A stretch of 64,000 nucleotides of DNA. Source: Komagataeibacter swingsii (GTDB taxonomy: Bacteria; Pseudomonadota; Alphaproteobacteria; Acetobacterales; Acetobacteraceae). Positions 1 through 9,504 of the stretch are shown here, piece by piece. Numbering within the stretch: the first letter of the stretch is position 1; each line of letters begins with the position of its first letter. Under the pieces are notes generated by a model, which worked only from the letters and a program-made list of their open reading frames with translations, did not search any database and had not been told where the DNA came from. The stretch is from positions 310,001-374,000 of the forward strand of contig NZ_NKUB01000002.1 in the NCBI RefSeq assembly GCF_003207895.1, read 5' to 3'. The position numbers and the translations under genes were made by a program.

Positions 1-20
1 CTGGATGCATTCCAAATAAA

Positions 21-52
21 ACAAGGGGGCAGGTCCGTGCCCGCCCCCTTGT
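21..52 (-). terminator. Rho-independent terminator of TonB receptor gene
   Basis: A perfect 10-bp stem (ACAAGGGGGC at 21-30 pairs with GCCCCCTTGT at 43-52) lies just beyond the stop codon of the leftward receptor gene. Read on the minus strand it is followed by TTTTATTT, as expected for an intrinsic terminator. Confidence 0.85.
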
Positions 53-79
53 TCAGGATATGGAATAAATGCGTTTTAT

Positions 80-2479
80 TCAGTAGAAATGCGCACTGAT
101 CGTCCCGAAATACTGCCGCACCGCGCCGCGCTCCATGGAATAGGCGTCGCCTGAGGTGGGGTTCCCATTTTCACCCATCATGGAAATATACTTGGTGTTG
201 TTCAGGTTATAGACACTGAAATCGAATGTCAGCCCTTTCAGCGGACCATAATCCCCAAAGCGGTAACGTGCGCCCAGATTGACCAGCCAGTAAGGCGCAA
301 CCCATGTATCGTTTGTATAGCTGAAATAACGCTTTGAATAATAGTTGGCATCAAGGTGGACTTCGGCGCCCTTGTAGCCGTAGGTAATATTCGCCTTGTA
401 CATGATCTGCGGGAAGTTCACGAATTTCTTGCCGCGTGTATCCGCATACCCTCCGGAACCGTTGGGAAAATCACTGCCATAGGTCGAGTGGTTGTAGCTG
501 ATGCTGCTGAATGCGGACAGGCCCTTCATCACGCCGCGCTTGAACGGCTGAATGGTAAGCGCGGCATCCACCCCGTAAATCGAGACATGCCCCGTATCCA
601 CAACCGTGCCGACAATGTTCCCCAGCCCCTGGCTGCCGGGCACTTCGCCATATTGCAGGCGATGGTAGGCATCGGCATGATAGGCATCGATCGAGGCAAT
701 GACGGGCTGGGACGTATAGCGATACCCCACCAGGTAAACCCAGTCACGTTCCGGGCGCAGCGTTTTCTGCAATCCCTTGAATGTCGCCTGGTTCTGCACG
801 GACCATGGCGAGGCGCCGCCACCTTCATAAGCCTGAACCTGATAGCCACGCATATTTTCGGCCACATCGAAATAGACTTCGTGACCGGGCAGGAAGCGGT
901 AATTCACGGCGACATGCGGCAGGAACGCCGCGGCCGCGGTCAGTGACCCGTTGGCCAGCGGGTCCGTGCTGCCGGTAAAGGCGGGGTCCTGCCACTGCGC
1001 GCCACCGGATGTGGTCGTAATCATGGAGCGTAAGCCCGCATGGATATCAAGATTATGCACGGGGTGATAAACATCGGACAGGAAATACTGGAATGTATCT
1101 GTCGTCCACTTGAACCCGTAGGGCGACATGAAAGCCTTGCCATAGGTATTATATGGCCCGATTGTCAGCAGGGGCGGCGCACCGGACGCCAGGGTCGGTT
1201 CATTATAAAAATAGTTGGACTGTTCCTGATTGTTGTTTTCCAGCCAGATGCCGGATTCAATCGTATTATGCGCAATATTATACTGGACGGATGACGTCAT
1301 GCCATAGCGGACTTCATGGGACTGCCATACCTGTTCCGAGAACGGTGCGGCGGAAGTGCCCCCCATCGTATTGACCGATGGCTGGTAGGGGTTGCCATAA
1401 GTCGTATACAATACTTCGCTGTTCCCATAAAAAATGGTTTTCCAGCGCAGGTTGTTTGTCAGTGCGAAATCAAGTGTCAGCCCCCCGAGATAGGACACCT
1501 GATGCTGGCCACCATCATAGATGGTGTCATAATTCCCGGCGGCCGCCGCGGCATATGCCTTGCTGAAATCAGGGTAATAGTCATCCGTCCGCCAGCCATA
1601 TTTACGGATACTGGCCAGCGACATATCCGCATAACCCCACTGCGAATTGTTGGACCAGTTCATGAACGCGGAAATATGGCTGTCCTGTCCGACGGGCTGC
1701 ACCAGCTTGGCTTCCGCCTGCTGCTGCAACTGGTCACCGCCGCCTTTCCATTTATGCGTATCGGACCGCGCATATGAAATATAGAACTTGGTTCCCGTCG
1801 AATTCAGCTTGCCGCTGTCAAAACGCCCGTATGTGCGGAAGGAAGCATTACTTCCGAACATCTGCGAAACCTGCCCTTCCATCCTGTCGGATGGATCACT
1901 GCTATGGACCTGGATCGCGCCACCAAGATTGGTGTTGGACGCCACGTTTACGGCGCCACCGCCCTGGGAGACAGACATGAAGCCGATATTGTTGGTAATG
2001 ATCGCCTGGCTGAGACCAAGGCCACTGACAGTATTATACGACTGGTCATTCAGCGGGATCCCGTCCAGCGTCATGCCCAGCTCATTCCAGAAGAAGCCAC
2101 GCATATAAAGGCTGCTGGACCATGCATCCAGCCCCAGGGCGTCGCCTGAACTAAAGCTGAGACCCGGCGTACGGGCGGCAAGGACCTTTAGCGGGTTCGT
2201 GCCAGGCACGAACTGCTGCATGACCTTCTGCCCGACCGTCTGTTCCGATCCGTGAGAGATCGAATGTGACCTAGTGACCGAAATCTGTTCATTCCTTGGC
2301 TGCGGCATCTGTGCCGTGTGATGTACGGCGCTCCGGGTGACCTTGCCCTTACCCGGAATGGAATCAGATTGCGCATGCAGCACTTTATTCTGCTGCATAT
2401 CAGGACTGGCGGCATGCGCGTCCCATGTCAGGGCTGTTGCCCCAAGACATAACGTCCAGAATGAAAACGTTTTTTTCAT
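80..2479 (-). CDS. TonB-dependent outer-membrane receptor
   Basis: A 799-residue outer-membrane receptor that should import a bound ligand with energy from TonB-ExbB-ExbD. A signal peptide (about residues 1-23, ending AHA) is followed by a TonB-box-like segment EQISVTR (64-70). A plug domain (about 86-240, with LGMTLDGIPL and NLGGAIQV) comes next, then a long beta-barrel ending in an aromatic residue (ISAHFY). The ligand cannot be told from sequence. It is clearly paralogous to the divergent receptor at 3742-6114, sharing PGTxPLK, DGIPL and HKWKG/NKWKG-type motifs. A third relative survives only as a C-terminal relic at about 35.3 kb. The start has a modest GGGGCG ribosome-binding site and a large inverted repeat sits immediately upstream. 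Confidence 0.93.
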   Translation of the reverse strand: MKKTFSFWTLCLGATALTWDAHAASPDMQQNKVLHAQSDSIPGKGKVTRSAVHHTAQMPQPRNEQISVTRSHSISHGSEQTVGQKVMQQFVPGTNPLKVLAARTPGLSFSSGDALGLDAWSSSLYMRGFFWNELGMTLDGIPLNDQSYNTVSGLGLSQAIITNNIGFMSVSQGGGAVNVASNTNLGGAIQVHSSDPSDRMEGQVSQMFGSNASFRTYGRFDSGKLNSTGTKFYISYARSDTHKWKGGGDQLQQQAEAKLVQPVGQDSHISAFMNWSNNSQWGYADMSLASIRKYGWRTDDYYPDFSKAYAAAAAGNYDTIYDGGQHQVSYLGGLTLDFALTNNLRWKTIFYGNSEVLYTTYGNPYQPSVNTMGGTSAAPFSEQVWQSHEVRYGMTSSVQYNIAHNTIESGIWLENNNQEQSNYFYNEPTLASGAPPLLTIGPYNTYGKAFMSPYGFKWTTDTFQYFLSDVYHPVHNLDIHAGLRSMITTTSGGAQWQDPAFTGSTDPLANGSLTAAAAFLPHVAVNYRFLPGHEVYFDVAENMRGYQVQAYEGGGASPWSVQNQATFKGLQKTLRPERDWVYLVGYRYTSQPVIASIDAYHADAYHRLQYGEVPGSQGLGNIVGTVVDTGHVSIYGVDAALTIQPFKRGVMKGLSAFSSISYNHSTYGSDFPNGSGGYADTRGKKFVNFPQIMYKANITYGYKGAEVHLDANYYSKRYFSYTNDTWVAPYWLVNLGARYRFGDYGPLKGLTFDFSVYNLNNTKYISMMGENGNPTSGDAYSMERGAVRQYFGTISAHFY

Positions 2480-3741
2480 ATATGCGCCCCGATAGGAATT
2501 AATATTTTTTCGATATTAATTCGAAACGTTTTTGCGCTGTCTACATTTTTTATTACGGTCCTAAAGAATTATGGCAGATTTGCAACAGCATGTTACATTT
2601 TAATTATATGCCAGATTCAATTATTCCAAAACATTTCTTTATTCATGCTTTTGGGATTCAATGTTATAATATATTTAAACGTTTGATTGAAATAATGAAA
2701 TCATGTCAATCGCCTTTCTCCGGTCATGGACGATGACTGGAACCGACACGCCCATACCTGGCGGAATGCGGCCTGTCTGATTGCCTGACTGTCGGCATTC
2801 ATGCCAAATATAATCCATCATTTGCTTGACTATTACGATAAGGCATAAACCGCCTGATATTATACATTCCCGGGATTACGATACTGCCCCGCCTTTCCCT
2901 GTATCCCTGCAACTGGATTTTCCGCAATAAACCTCGTGATTTTATTTGATATTACAAAATAATGCACAATAAATGAGTTTAAATATAAATTTATCCATAA
3001 ATTAAACTATTCATATGCGTTAATTTGTCCAGGTTCCCTGAACCCGAGCCTTATGGATGGCCGGGAAAGGTTCCCATGCCCAGACATCAGATAACTGCAC
3101 AGGCGACTGGCCATACGCACATGGTATCGGCCATTGCGACATGATGGATATCGACGTCGTTTCATGGTCCGTATGGGCCACCCGTGCGATAACGTGCGTC
3201 CCTGTGACATAAAAGCAACCATGCAGTCCCGCATCATGCGCCAGCGCCTGCGATCGGGATGGCCTTCCTCAATTCATATCCATATCGTTCCAATATTTCC
3301 TATTTATATTAACAGAGTTATGGAAAACGACCCCAGTATCCGGACCATATGACATGCCGGATTCAGTATATATGAGCAATCCATAGGCTTCACGAGACGG
3401 CGGGTTCCAGTAAATAAATCTCCCGCATACCGAATGATTTATTAAATATAATCACAAGCATAATAACAAAAAATTTTATCATTTATTATATAACATAAAA
3501 ATATAATAAAATATTATCGATGATATTTTTATAAAAATTACATAAAAAATAAATAAAAATCATGCACATATAATAAAAAATTGTCGTATTTATTTACAGA
3601 AACATGAAACCTAAAGATTTAATAATACTGTAATTATAGTGTCATAAAATCATCACGAGACACCATGAAACCCGAAACATAGGGTGTGCCGCGTCATCCA
3701 CCCACCACCTATCGGGGCCTTGTCATGAGGGATCACGCTGC
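2480..3741. other. AT-rich intergenic region between divergent receptors
   Basis: About 1.26 kb without a convincing gene separates the two divergent receptor genes. The stretch around 3420-3660 is extremely AT-rich compared with the flanking genes. It must contain promoters for both receptors. CCTATCGGGGC occurs in both leaders, on the minus strand at 2486-2496 and on the plus strand at 3708-3718. Short reading frames here have no recognisable product. Confidence 0.6.
2496..2522. promoter_or_regulatory. Perfect inverted repeat in receptor leader
   Basis: GAATTAATAT (2496-2505) and ATATTAATTC (2513-2522) form a perfect 10-bp inverted repeat with a 7-base spacer, 17 bases upstream of the leftward receptor start. 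It could be a repressor operator or an mRNA hairpin near the ribosome-binding site. No regulator is identified. Confidence 0.5.
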
Positions 3742-6114
3742 ATGAAAAAGAACAAGATTCTTCTTCTCACAACATGCATGAGTTCTTTGTTTTTCCATAA
3801 TGCCCACGCCGCCGGCACGGCACAGAAACCGCCTGTAACCAAGCAGACGGACCAGCGTGGCAAAGCCCCCGCTGGCAAAGCCAGGGCAGCGGATTCCGTA
3901 ACCGCCACCAAGGCGGAATCAATCATCGTCATGGGCGCGGGCGCCGCGCGTGAAACACAGTCGCTGTCTCACCTCGCCCTGCAGGAAGTCGCCCCCGGCA
4001 CCAGCCCGCTCAAGACCCTGTCCAAACTGCCGGGCGTCATGTTCACCTCCTCCGATCCGCTGGGATCATATGAATGGTCGCAGCAGATCATCATCCGCGG
4101 GTTTGACCAGAGCCGCCTTGGCTTCACCATGGATGGCATCCCGCTGGGCAACCTTGCGTACGGCAATGATAACGGCCTTTCAATCGGCCGCGCGTTGCAG
4201 ACGGAAAATAACGGCCCGGCAACACTGGCCCAGGGCGCGGGCGCGGTCGGGGTCGCGGCATCAAACGACCTTGGTGGCGCGCTGGAATTCACGTCCATCG
4301 ATCCGAGCAAGAAATTCGGCGTCGATGTCGCAGGTACGGTCGGATCATACGGTACGTGGCGTACTTTCGGGCGCATCAACTCCGGCACCCTGCCCGGCGG
4401 CGGGCGGCTTTATGTCTCCTATGACTATCAGGACGCCAACAAGTGGAAAGGCGACGGCATCCAGCAGCAGCAGCAGGCCAACGCCAAGTTCATCCAGCCG
4501 CTGGGTGACAAGGTCAAGCTGACCCTGTTTGGTGATTACAGCCAGCGTGCTGAAAATGATTATCAGGATCTCTCGCTGCAGATGATCCAGACCAAGGGCT
4601 ATAACGTCGATAACATTACCAACAACTATGGCCTGGCCAAGCAGATCGCCACGGCTTACCAGACCGGCAAGCCCTTCCCGGCGGGCATCGCCAACCAGGA
4701 CCAGTCCTATTACAACTCGGCCGGCCTGCGTCAGGACGTGCTGGGCTATGGCAAGTTCGATTTCCACCTGACCGACCACCTGAAGGGTTTCGCCACCGTT
4801 TACGGTCATACCAATACGGGTGAAGGCATTTACGCCACCCCGTATACGGCAACCCCCGCCTCCCTCGGCGGATCCCCCATTTCCGTCCGCACCACGGAAT
4901 ATGACATTCACCGCGAAGGCTTTATCGGCAGCCTGTCCTATGAGGTCGCACACCATACGATCGAAGGCGGCTTCTGGTTTGAAAACAACGATTTTGAACA
5001 GGCGCGCCGTTTCTATCCACTCAGCGCGGACAAATATACCGGCAGTTCCGTCCACTGGTTCCGCAACAACCCGTTCGAAACCCAGTGGCAGAGCGCCTTC
5101 AACACCAAGACATACCAGTTCCATATCCAGGATACATGGCAGATCACCCCTGCGCTGAAACTGAACTACGGTTTCAAGTCGCTGGTCGTTGACAACCGGG
5201 GCCGCCAGCTGGAAGGCAACTACATGGGCACGCCGATGGCCAATACATATGCATCGGGTTCCATTACCTCGGCCAACGGCTTCCTGCCCCAGATTGGCGC
5301 CAACTACCGCATCAACCGCCATAACGAAATCTTTGCCGACTTCGCCCGCAACATGGCCGCCTTTGACAATTCGACCACGGGCGCCACCAGCCCGTTTGCC
5401 ATGACATCCGCCGCCTACGCCGCGTCCAAGCAAACGCTGCATCCGGAAATGTCCTATAGCGAGGAAATCGGCTACCGCTTCCATAACCGCCGCATCCAGG
5501 CATCCATCACCGGTTACTATATCGAGTTCGAGGACCGGCTGGCATCCATTTCACCTGTATCCAGCGGCACGAACGTTCAGGGCTACGCCAGTATCCTGAC
5601 CAATGTCGGTGGCGTGACCGCACGTGGCATTGATACCGCTTTCAACTACCGCTTTGCCGATAACTGGTCGCTGTATGTGTCCTACGCCTACAACCAGTCC
5701 GTCTATGACGATAACCTGACCACGGGCGGCATGACCTATGCCACCCGCGGCAAGAGCGTGGTCGGCATGCCGCGTAACCTGGCCAATGTCCAGATCAGTT
5801 ATGATGACGGCACGATCTGGGGCAATATCGGCATGCAGTACCAGGGCCGCCGGACCTATACCTACACCAACGACCAGTGGATCAAGCCGAACGACATCTT
5901 CAACCTGAACCTCGGCTACCGTTTCCACAGCCATAACTGGGCATTGCGTGGCCTGGATGCGCAGATCAACGTGACCAACCTGTTCGACAAGCGCTACGTC
6001 GCAACGGTCGGCAGCACGGGCTTTGCGGTCAGCGACCCCACGGGCAGCCTGCAGACACTACAGGCCGGTGCGCCACGCATGGTGTTCTTCACCCTGCGCA
6101 AGCACTTTTTCTGA
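3742..6114 (+). CDS. TonB-dependent outer-membrane receptor
   Basis: A 790-residue TonB-dependent receptor. The signal peptide ends at AHA (about residue 23). A good TonB box ESIIVMG lies at 59-65. The plug domain follows (about 72-230, with LGFTMDGIPLG and NDLGGALEF), then a barrel ending in KHFF. It is a paralogue of the receptor at 80-2479. A GAGGG ribosome-binding site precedes the ATG. The phospholipase C gene begins 50 bases after its stop on the same strand, so the receptor probably heads a three-gene transcript with two phosphoesterases. That suggests, but does not prove, a ligand linked to organic phosphate release. Confidence 0.93.
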   Translation: MKKNKILLLTTCMSSLFFHNAHAAGTAQKPPVTKQTDQRGKAPAGKARAADSVTATKAESIIVMGAGAARETQSLSHLALQEVAPGTSPLKTLSKLPGVMFTSSDPLGSYEWSQQIIIRGFDQSRLGFTMDGIPLGNLAYGNDNGLSIGRALQTENNGPATLAQGAGAVGVAASNDLGGALEFTSIDPSKKFGVDVAGTVGSYGTWRTFGRINSGTLPGGGRLYVSYDYQDANKWKGDGIQQQQQANAKFIQPLGDKVKLTLFGDYSQRAENDYQDLSLQMIQTKGYNVDNITNNYGLAKQIATAYQTGKPFPAGIANQDQSYYNSAGLRQDVLGYGKFDFHLTDHLKGFATVYGHTNTGEGIYATPYTATPASLGGSPISVRTTEYDIHREGFIGSLSYEVAHHTIEGGFWFENNDFEQARRFYPLSADKYTGSSVHWFRNNPFETQWQSAFNTKTYQFHIQDTWQITPALKLNYGFKSLVVDNRGRQLEGNYMGTPMANTYASGSITSANGFLPQIGANYRINRHNEIFADFARNMAAFDNSTTGATSPFAMTSAAYAASKQTLHPEMSYSEEIGYRFHNRRIQASITGYYIEFEDRLASISPVSSGTNVQGYASILTNVGGVTARGIDTAFNYRFADNWSLYVSYAYNQSVYDDNLTTGGMTYATRGKSVVGMPRNLANVQISYDDGTIWGNIGMQYQGRRTYTYTNDQWIKPNDIFNLNLGYRFHSHNWALRGLDAQINVTNLFDKRYVATVGSTGFAVSDPTGSLQTLQAGAPRMVFFTLRKHFF

Positions 6115-6164
6115 CATCGCCACGCCGGATTTCGCCCCTCCATCAGCCTATGGATGACCACACC

Positions 6165-8189
6165 ATGTCCGATATCCCCAACCGCCGCCAGTTCCTGAAA
6201 TTCAGCGCGGCCACCGCCTTCGGCGCGGCATTGCCTGAAAACCTGAAACGGGCACTGGCGGTCGCCCCCAACAGGGTAACCGGCACGATACGGGACGTGG
6301 CGCATGTGGTCATCCTGATGCAGGAAAACCGGTCATTCGATCATTACTTCGGCTGCCTGCAGGGCGTGCGGGGATATGGCGACCCCCGCGCCGAAAAACG
6401 GCCCGATGGCGGCAGTATCCTTGCCCAACCGGATGGGAAGGGCGGCCATGTCATGCCCTTCGTGTTCAATACCGCACATACTTCCAGCGCCTGCCTTGCC
6501 AGCCTTGACCATAGCTGGAAAGGCACGCAGACCGCATGGAATGACTGGGATACATGGGTGCCGCACAAGACGGCCATGACCATGGGCCATTTCACCCGCG
6601 CTGAAATTCCCTATTATTATGCGCTGGCCGATGCCTTTACGGTATGCGATGCCTATCATGCCTCCATCTTCGGGCCGACCAATCCCAATCGCCTGTTCCT
6701 GTTCACAGGTACGAACGGGCTGGCAGTCGGCAATGACGGATTGCAGGCCATACAGAATGTCGATGATGGCAACTGGTCCGCGGACATGGCACATGACCGG
6801 GCCGACTTCACGCCTTTCCACTGGACCACATACCCTGAAAAACTGCAGGCAGCCGGCGTATCGTGGCGCGTTTATCAGGAATATGACAATTTTGGCGATA
6901 ACCCGCTGGCATCCTTTGCGCAGTTTCGCAACCTCGATCCCCGTTCATGGCAATACCAGCGCGCCCGCATGGTCGTGCCGGGATCAACCGCCACCGACAT
7001 GCATGACACCGAAGGCCGCTACCTTGTCGCCGCCCTTGAGGACGACGTGGCACATGGCAGGCTGCCACAGGTTTCATGGATCGTGCCGCCCGCCGCGCTG
7101 TCGGAACATCCCAATGCCCCGCCCGGTTACGGCGAACACCTGATTTCCCGGTTGATGGATGTCTTTGTGCGCCATCCCGATGTCTGGGCCAAGACGGTCT
7201 TTATCCTGAACTACGACGAAAATGATGGCTTCTTTGACCACGTTGCCCCGCCGGTCCCCGCACTTGACCCCGACCATGGCGGCAGCACGGTCGCAACCGA
7301 CGGGGAAGCCTATCATACCATCCCGGTGGGACTGGGGCCGCGCGTGCCCGCAATCGTGATCTCGCCATGGACCAAGGGCGGATGGGTCAATTCACAGGTA
7401 TTCGACCATACATCCGTCCTGCGTTTCCTTGAGGCGCGCTTTGGTGTGGAAGCCCCCAACATCACCCCATGGCGGCGCGCTGTATGCGGGGACATGACCT
7501 CCATTTTCGATTTCGCGCAAACCGACCGCCGGTGGGAAGCGCACCTGCCCCGGACGGATGCCTATCTGGCGGAAACACGCCATTCATGCATGCTGCCCAA
7601 GCCCGCCATTCCCGCCCGGCAGGTCCTGCCGCGGCAGGAAACCGGCCAGCGCCCGGCCCGCGCCCTGCCCTACAGGCTGCATGCGGACCTGATTGCGCCA
7701 GGTCATCTCCATATCGCGAATGAAGGCAGCCAGGGCGCGGTACTGCGTATCCGTGACGGCAAGGTAACACGCCATTATACGCTGGGCACCGGAACCGACA
7801 TGGCCATACCGGTCACAGCCCGTGGCAGCCAGCCCGTGACGATCCACGGACCCAACGGTTTTTTCCGCCAGTTTCAGGGCGAGGGCCTGCCGGGCGCGAC
7901 CCTGCGTTACGACCCGGCCCGCGACGCGGTCGTGCTGTCGCTGCATAACCATGGCCATGCATCCCGCACGGTCCGGATCGAAGATGCCTATACCCGTACC
8001 GTCCACGAAGCCGAACTGCCCCCCAATGCGACGACCGACACCACATGGCCAATCGCCGCATCCGACCACTGGTATGACCTGAGCATCTCCGACCCCCGCC
8101 ACGCGCACCACCTGATCCAGATGGCCGGGCATATCGAAAATGGCAGGCCAAGCCGTACGGACCCCCATATGGGTCAGGCCGACGCATGA
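6165..8189 (+). CDS. Tat-exported phospholipase C (phosphocholine-type family)
   Basis: About 674 residues, close to the usual size of bacterial non-haemolytic or haemolytic phospholipase C, which hydrolyses phosphatidylcholine-type lipids outside the cytoplasm. The chosen ATG follows GGATG and begins a twin-arginine signal peptide (NRRQFLKF). An ATG 15 bases upstream lacks a ribosome-binding site. Catalytic-type motifs are ENRSFDHYFG (about 54-63) and NYDENDGFFDHV (about 349-360), both typical of the AcpA/PLC phosphoesterase family. The C-terminal third resembles the repeated beta-domain found in these enzymes. The stop overlaps the start of the next phosphatase gene by 4 bases (ATGA). Which headgroup it prefers cannot be read from sequence. 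Confidence 0.9.
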   Translation: MSDIPNRRQFLKFSAATAFGAALPENLKRALAVAPNRVTGTIRDVAHVVILMQENRSFDHYFGCLQGVRGYGDPRAEKRPDGGSILAQPDGKGGHVMPFVFNTAHTSSACLASLDHSWKGTQTAWNDWDTWVPHKTAMTMGHFTRAEIPYYYALADAFTVCDAYHASIFGPTNPNRLFLFTGTNGLAVGNDGLQAIQNVDDGNWSADMAHDRADFTPFHWTTYPEKLQAAGVSWRVYQEYDNFGDNPLASFAQFRNLDPRSWQYQRARMVVPGSTATDMHDTEGRYLVAALEDDVAHGRLPQVSWIVPPAALSEHPNAPPGYGEHLISRLMDVFVRHPDVWAKTVFILNYDENDGFFDHVAPPVPALDPDHGGSTVATDGEAYHTIPVGLGPRVPAIVISPWTKGGWVNSQVFDHTSVLRFLEARFGVEAPNITPWRRAVCGDMTSIFDFAQTDRRWEAHLPRTDAYLAETRHSCMLPKPAIPARQVLPRQETGQRPARALPYRLHADLIAPGHLHIANEGSQGAVLRIRDGKVTRHYTLGTGTDMAIPVTARGSQPVTIHGPNGFFRQFQGEGLPGATLRYDPARDAVVLSLHNHGHASRTVRIEDAYTRTVHEAELPPNATTDTTWPIAASDHWYDLSISDPRHAHHLIQMAGHIENGRPSRTDPHMGQADA

Positions 8190-9433
8190 CAGTCCTGAGC
8201 CGCCGCATCATGCTGGCTGCCGGTATCGCGGCTGGCATCAGCCCGTCCCTGCCCGCACGGGCTGATGGATGCGCCCCGGTGCTGGCGCCACTGAAATGGG
8301 CGCCGCGCACCCGCCGCGTGATCGAACGCCTGATCGCCACCCATGGCGACACGGCTCCCGGCTATGATCCGGCCCGGCGCCCTTATGCCGTATTCGACTG
8401 GGACAACACCTGTATCGCGGGCGATTGCGAGGAAAGCCTGCTGCATTACACGGCCAACCATTTTGCATTCGCGATGCCAGCCGAAACCTTTGCCCGGGCA
8501 ACGGCGCGCGACGTGCCTGCGCACACGTTTTCCGGCCCCTTTCGCACGGTAGATGGGCAAAATATCCGCTTCAGGGACCTTCATGCCGATCTGTGCGCGG
8601 ATTATGCCCTTCTGTCCGCCCGGTCCATGCCCCCGGCGCCAACCGACCCGGTCCTGCTGAGCCTGCGCTCCAAGCTTGTTTTTGCCTATGATGCCATCAA
8701 TGCCACATGCCATGGGGATATTGCCTGCCGCTGGATCATCCGCCTGCTGGCCGGCCACGACGCAGGCGGGCTGGCGGCGCTGGCCAGGGCGTCCAACACG
8801 TGGCATCTGGCGCGGGGCATGGGGCAGGAAACATGGATCACCCCGGCCACCCGGGCCGGTCGGGCGGGCATCGTCGCACGCCCCGTCCAGACCGGGCTGC
8901 GCCTGACCCCGGAAATCGCGGACCTGCAATCGGCCCTGCGCCAGGCGGGTATTGACGTTTATGTCTGTTCCGCATCACTGGAAGATGTCGTGGCCGTATT
9001 CGCCACCGATCCTGATTATGGCTATGGCCTGCCACGCCAGAATATCATGGGCGTGCGCATGGACTGGCCCGGTGGCAGGCTGGGACTGGATGCCGCGCCG
9101 CACTGGCCTGTAACCTATCGCGCGGGCAAGGTACGCGCCATACGCCAGACGCTGTCAGGACCACGCGGCTATGGGCCGTTACTGGTGTGTGGGGATAGTG
9201 ACGGGGATTACGCCATGCTGAGCGAATTTCCCGACACCCGTCTTGGGCTGTTAGTCAACCGGCTGTCTTCCGGCCCGATTGGTGCCATAGCAAGCCGGGC
9301 CGCAGCACAGCTATCTGTCCCACAGCCCCGCTTTGTCCTGCAGGGACGCGATGAAAACACCGGCGAATGGCGGCCATCGGAACAGAGTATTCCCATGGGT
9401 TCCCGACTGCCCGCACTGGTTGCCCATTCCTGA
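8186..9433 (+). CDS. Exported HAD-superfamily phosphatase
   Basis: A 415-residue protein with an N-terminal export signal (SRRIMLAAG, ending near ARA). HAD motif I appears as FDWDNTCIAGDCEES (about 70-84) and motif IV as CGDSDGDYAML (about 333-343), with the nucleophile and metal-binding aspartates present. It resembles phosphoserine- or phosphorylcholine-type HAD phosphatases. Translational coupling to the phospholipase C gene (ATGA overlap) suggests that it dephosphorylates the released phospho-headgroup, such as phosphocholine. That substrate is inferred from context. The long insertion between motifs I and IV is probably the cap domain. Confidence 0.85.
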   Translation: MTVLSRRIMLAAGIAAGISPSLPARADGCAPVLAPLKWAPRTRRVIERLIATHGDTAPGYDPARRPYAVFDWDNTCIAGDCEESLLHYTANHFAFAMPAETFARATARDVPAHTFSGPFRTVDGQNIRFRDLHADLCADYALLSARSMPPAPTDPVLLSLRSKLVFAYDAINATCHGDIACRWIIRLLAGHDAGGLAALARASNTWHLARGMGQETWITPATRAGRAGIVARPVQTGLRLTPEIADLQSALRQAGIDVYVCSASLEDVVAVFATDPDYGYGLPRQNIMGVRMDWPGGRLGLDAAPHWPVTYRAGKVRAIRQTLSGPRGYGPLLVCGDSDGDYAMLSEFPDTRLGLLVNRLSSGPIGAIASRAAAQLSVPQPRFVLQGRDENTGEWRPSEQSIPMGSRLPALVAHS

Positions 9434-9504
9434 CAACATACCCATGACACGGGATGGACAGGCCAGCCATGACGCGGAGAATCTGCCTGGCAGGCATCGG
9501 GCAA

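Noticed and set aside
3007-3352. Short frames in the region between the two TonB receptors
   Set aside because: Neither strand gives a ribosome-binding site or a recognisable product, and the two overlap each other.
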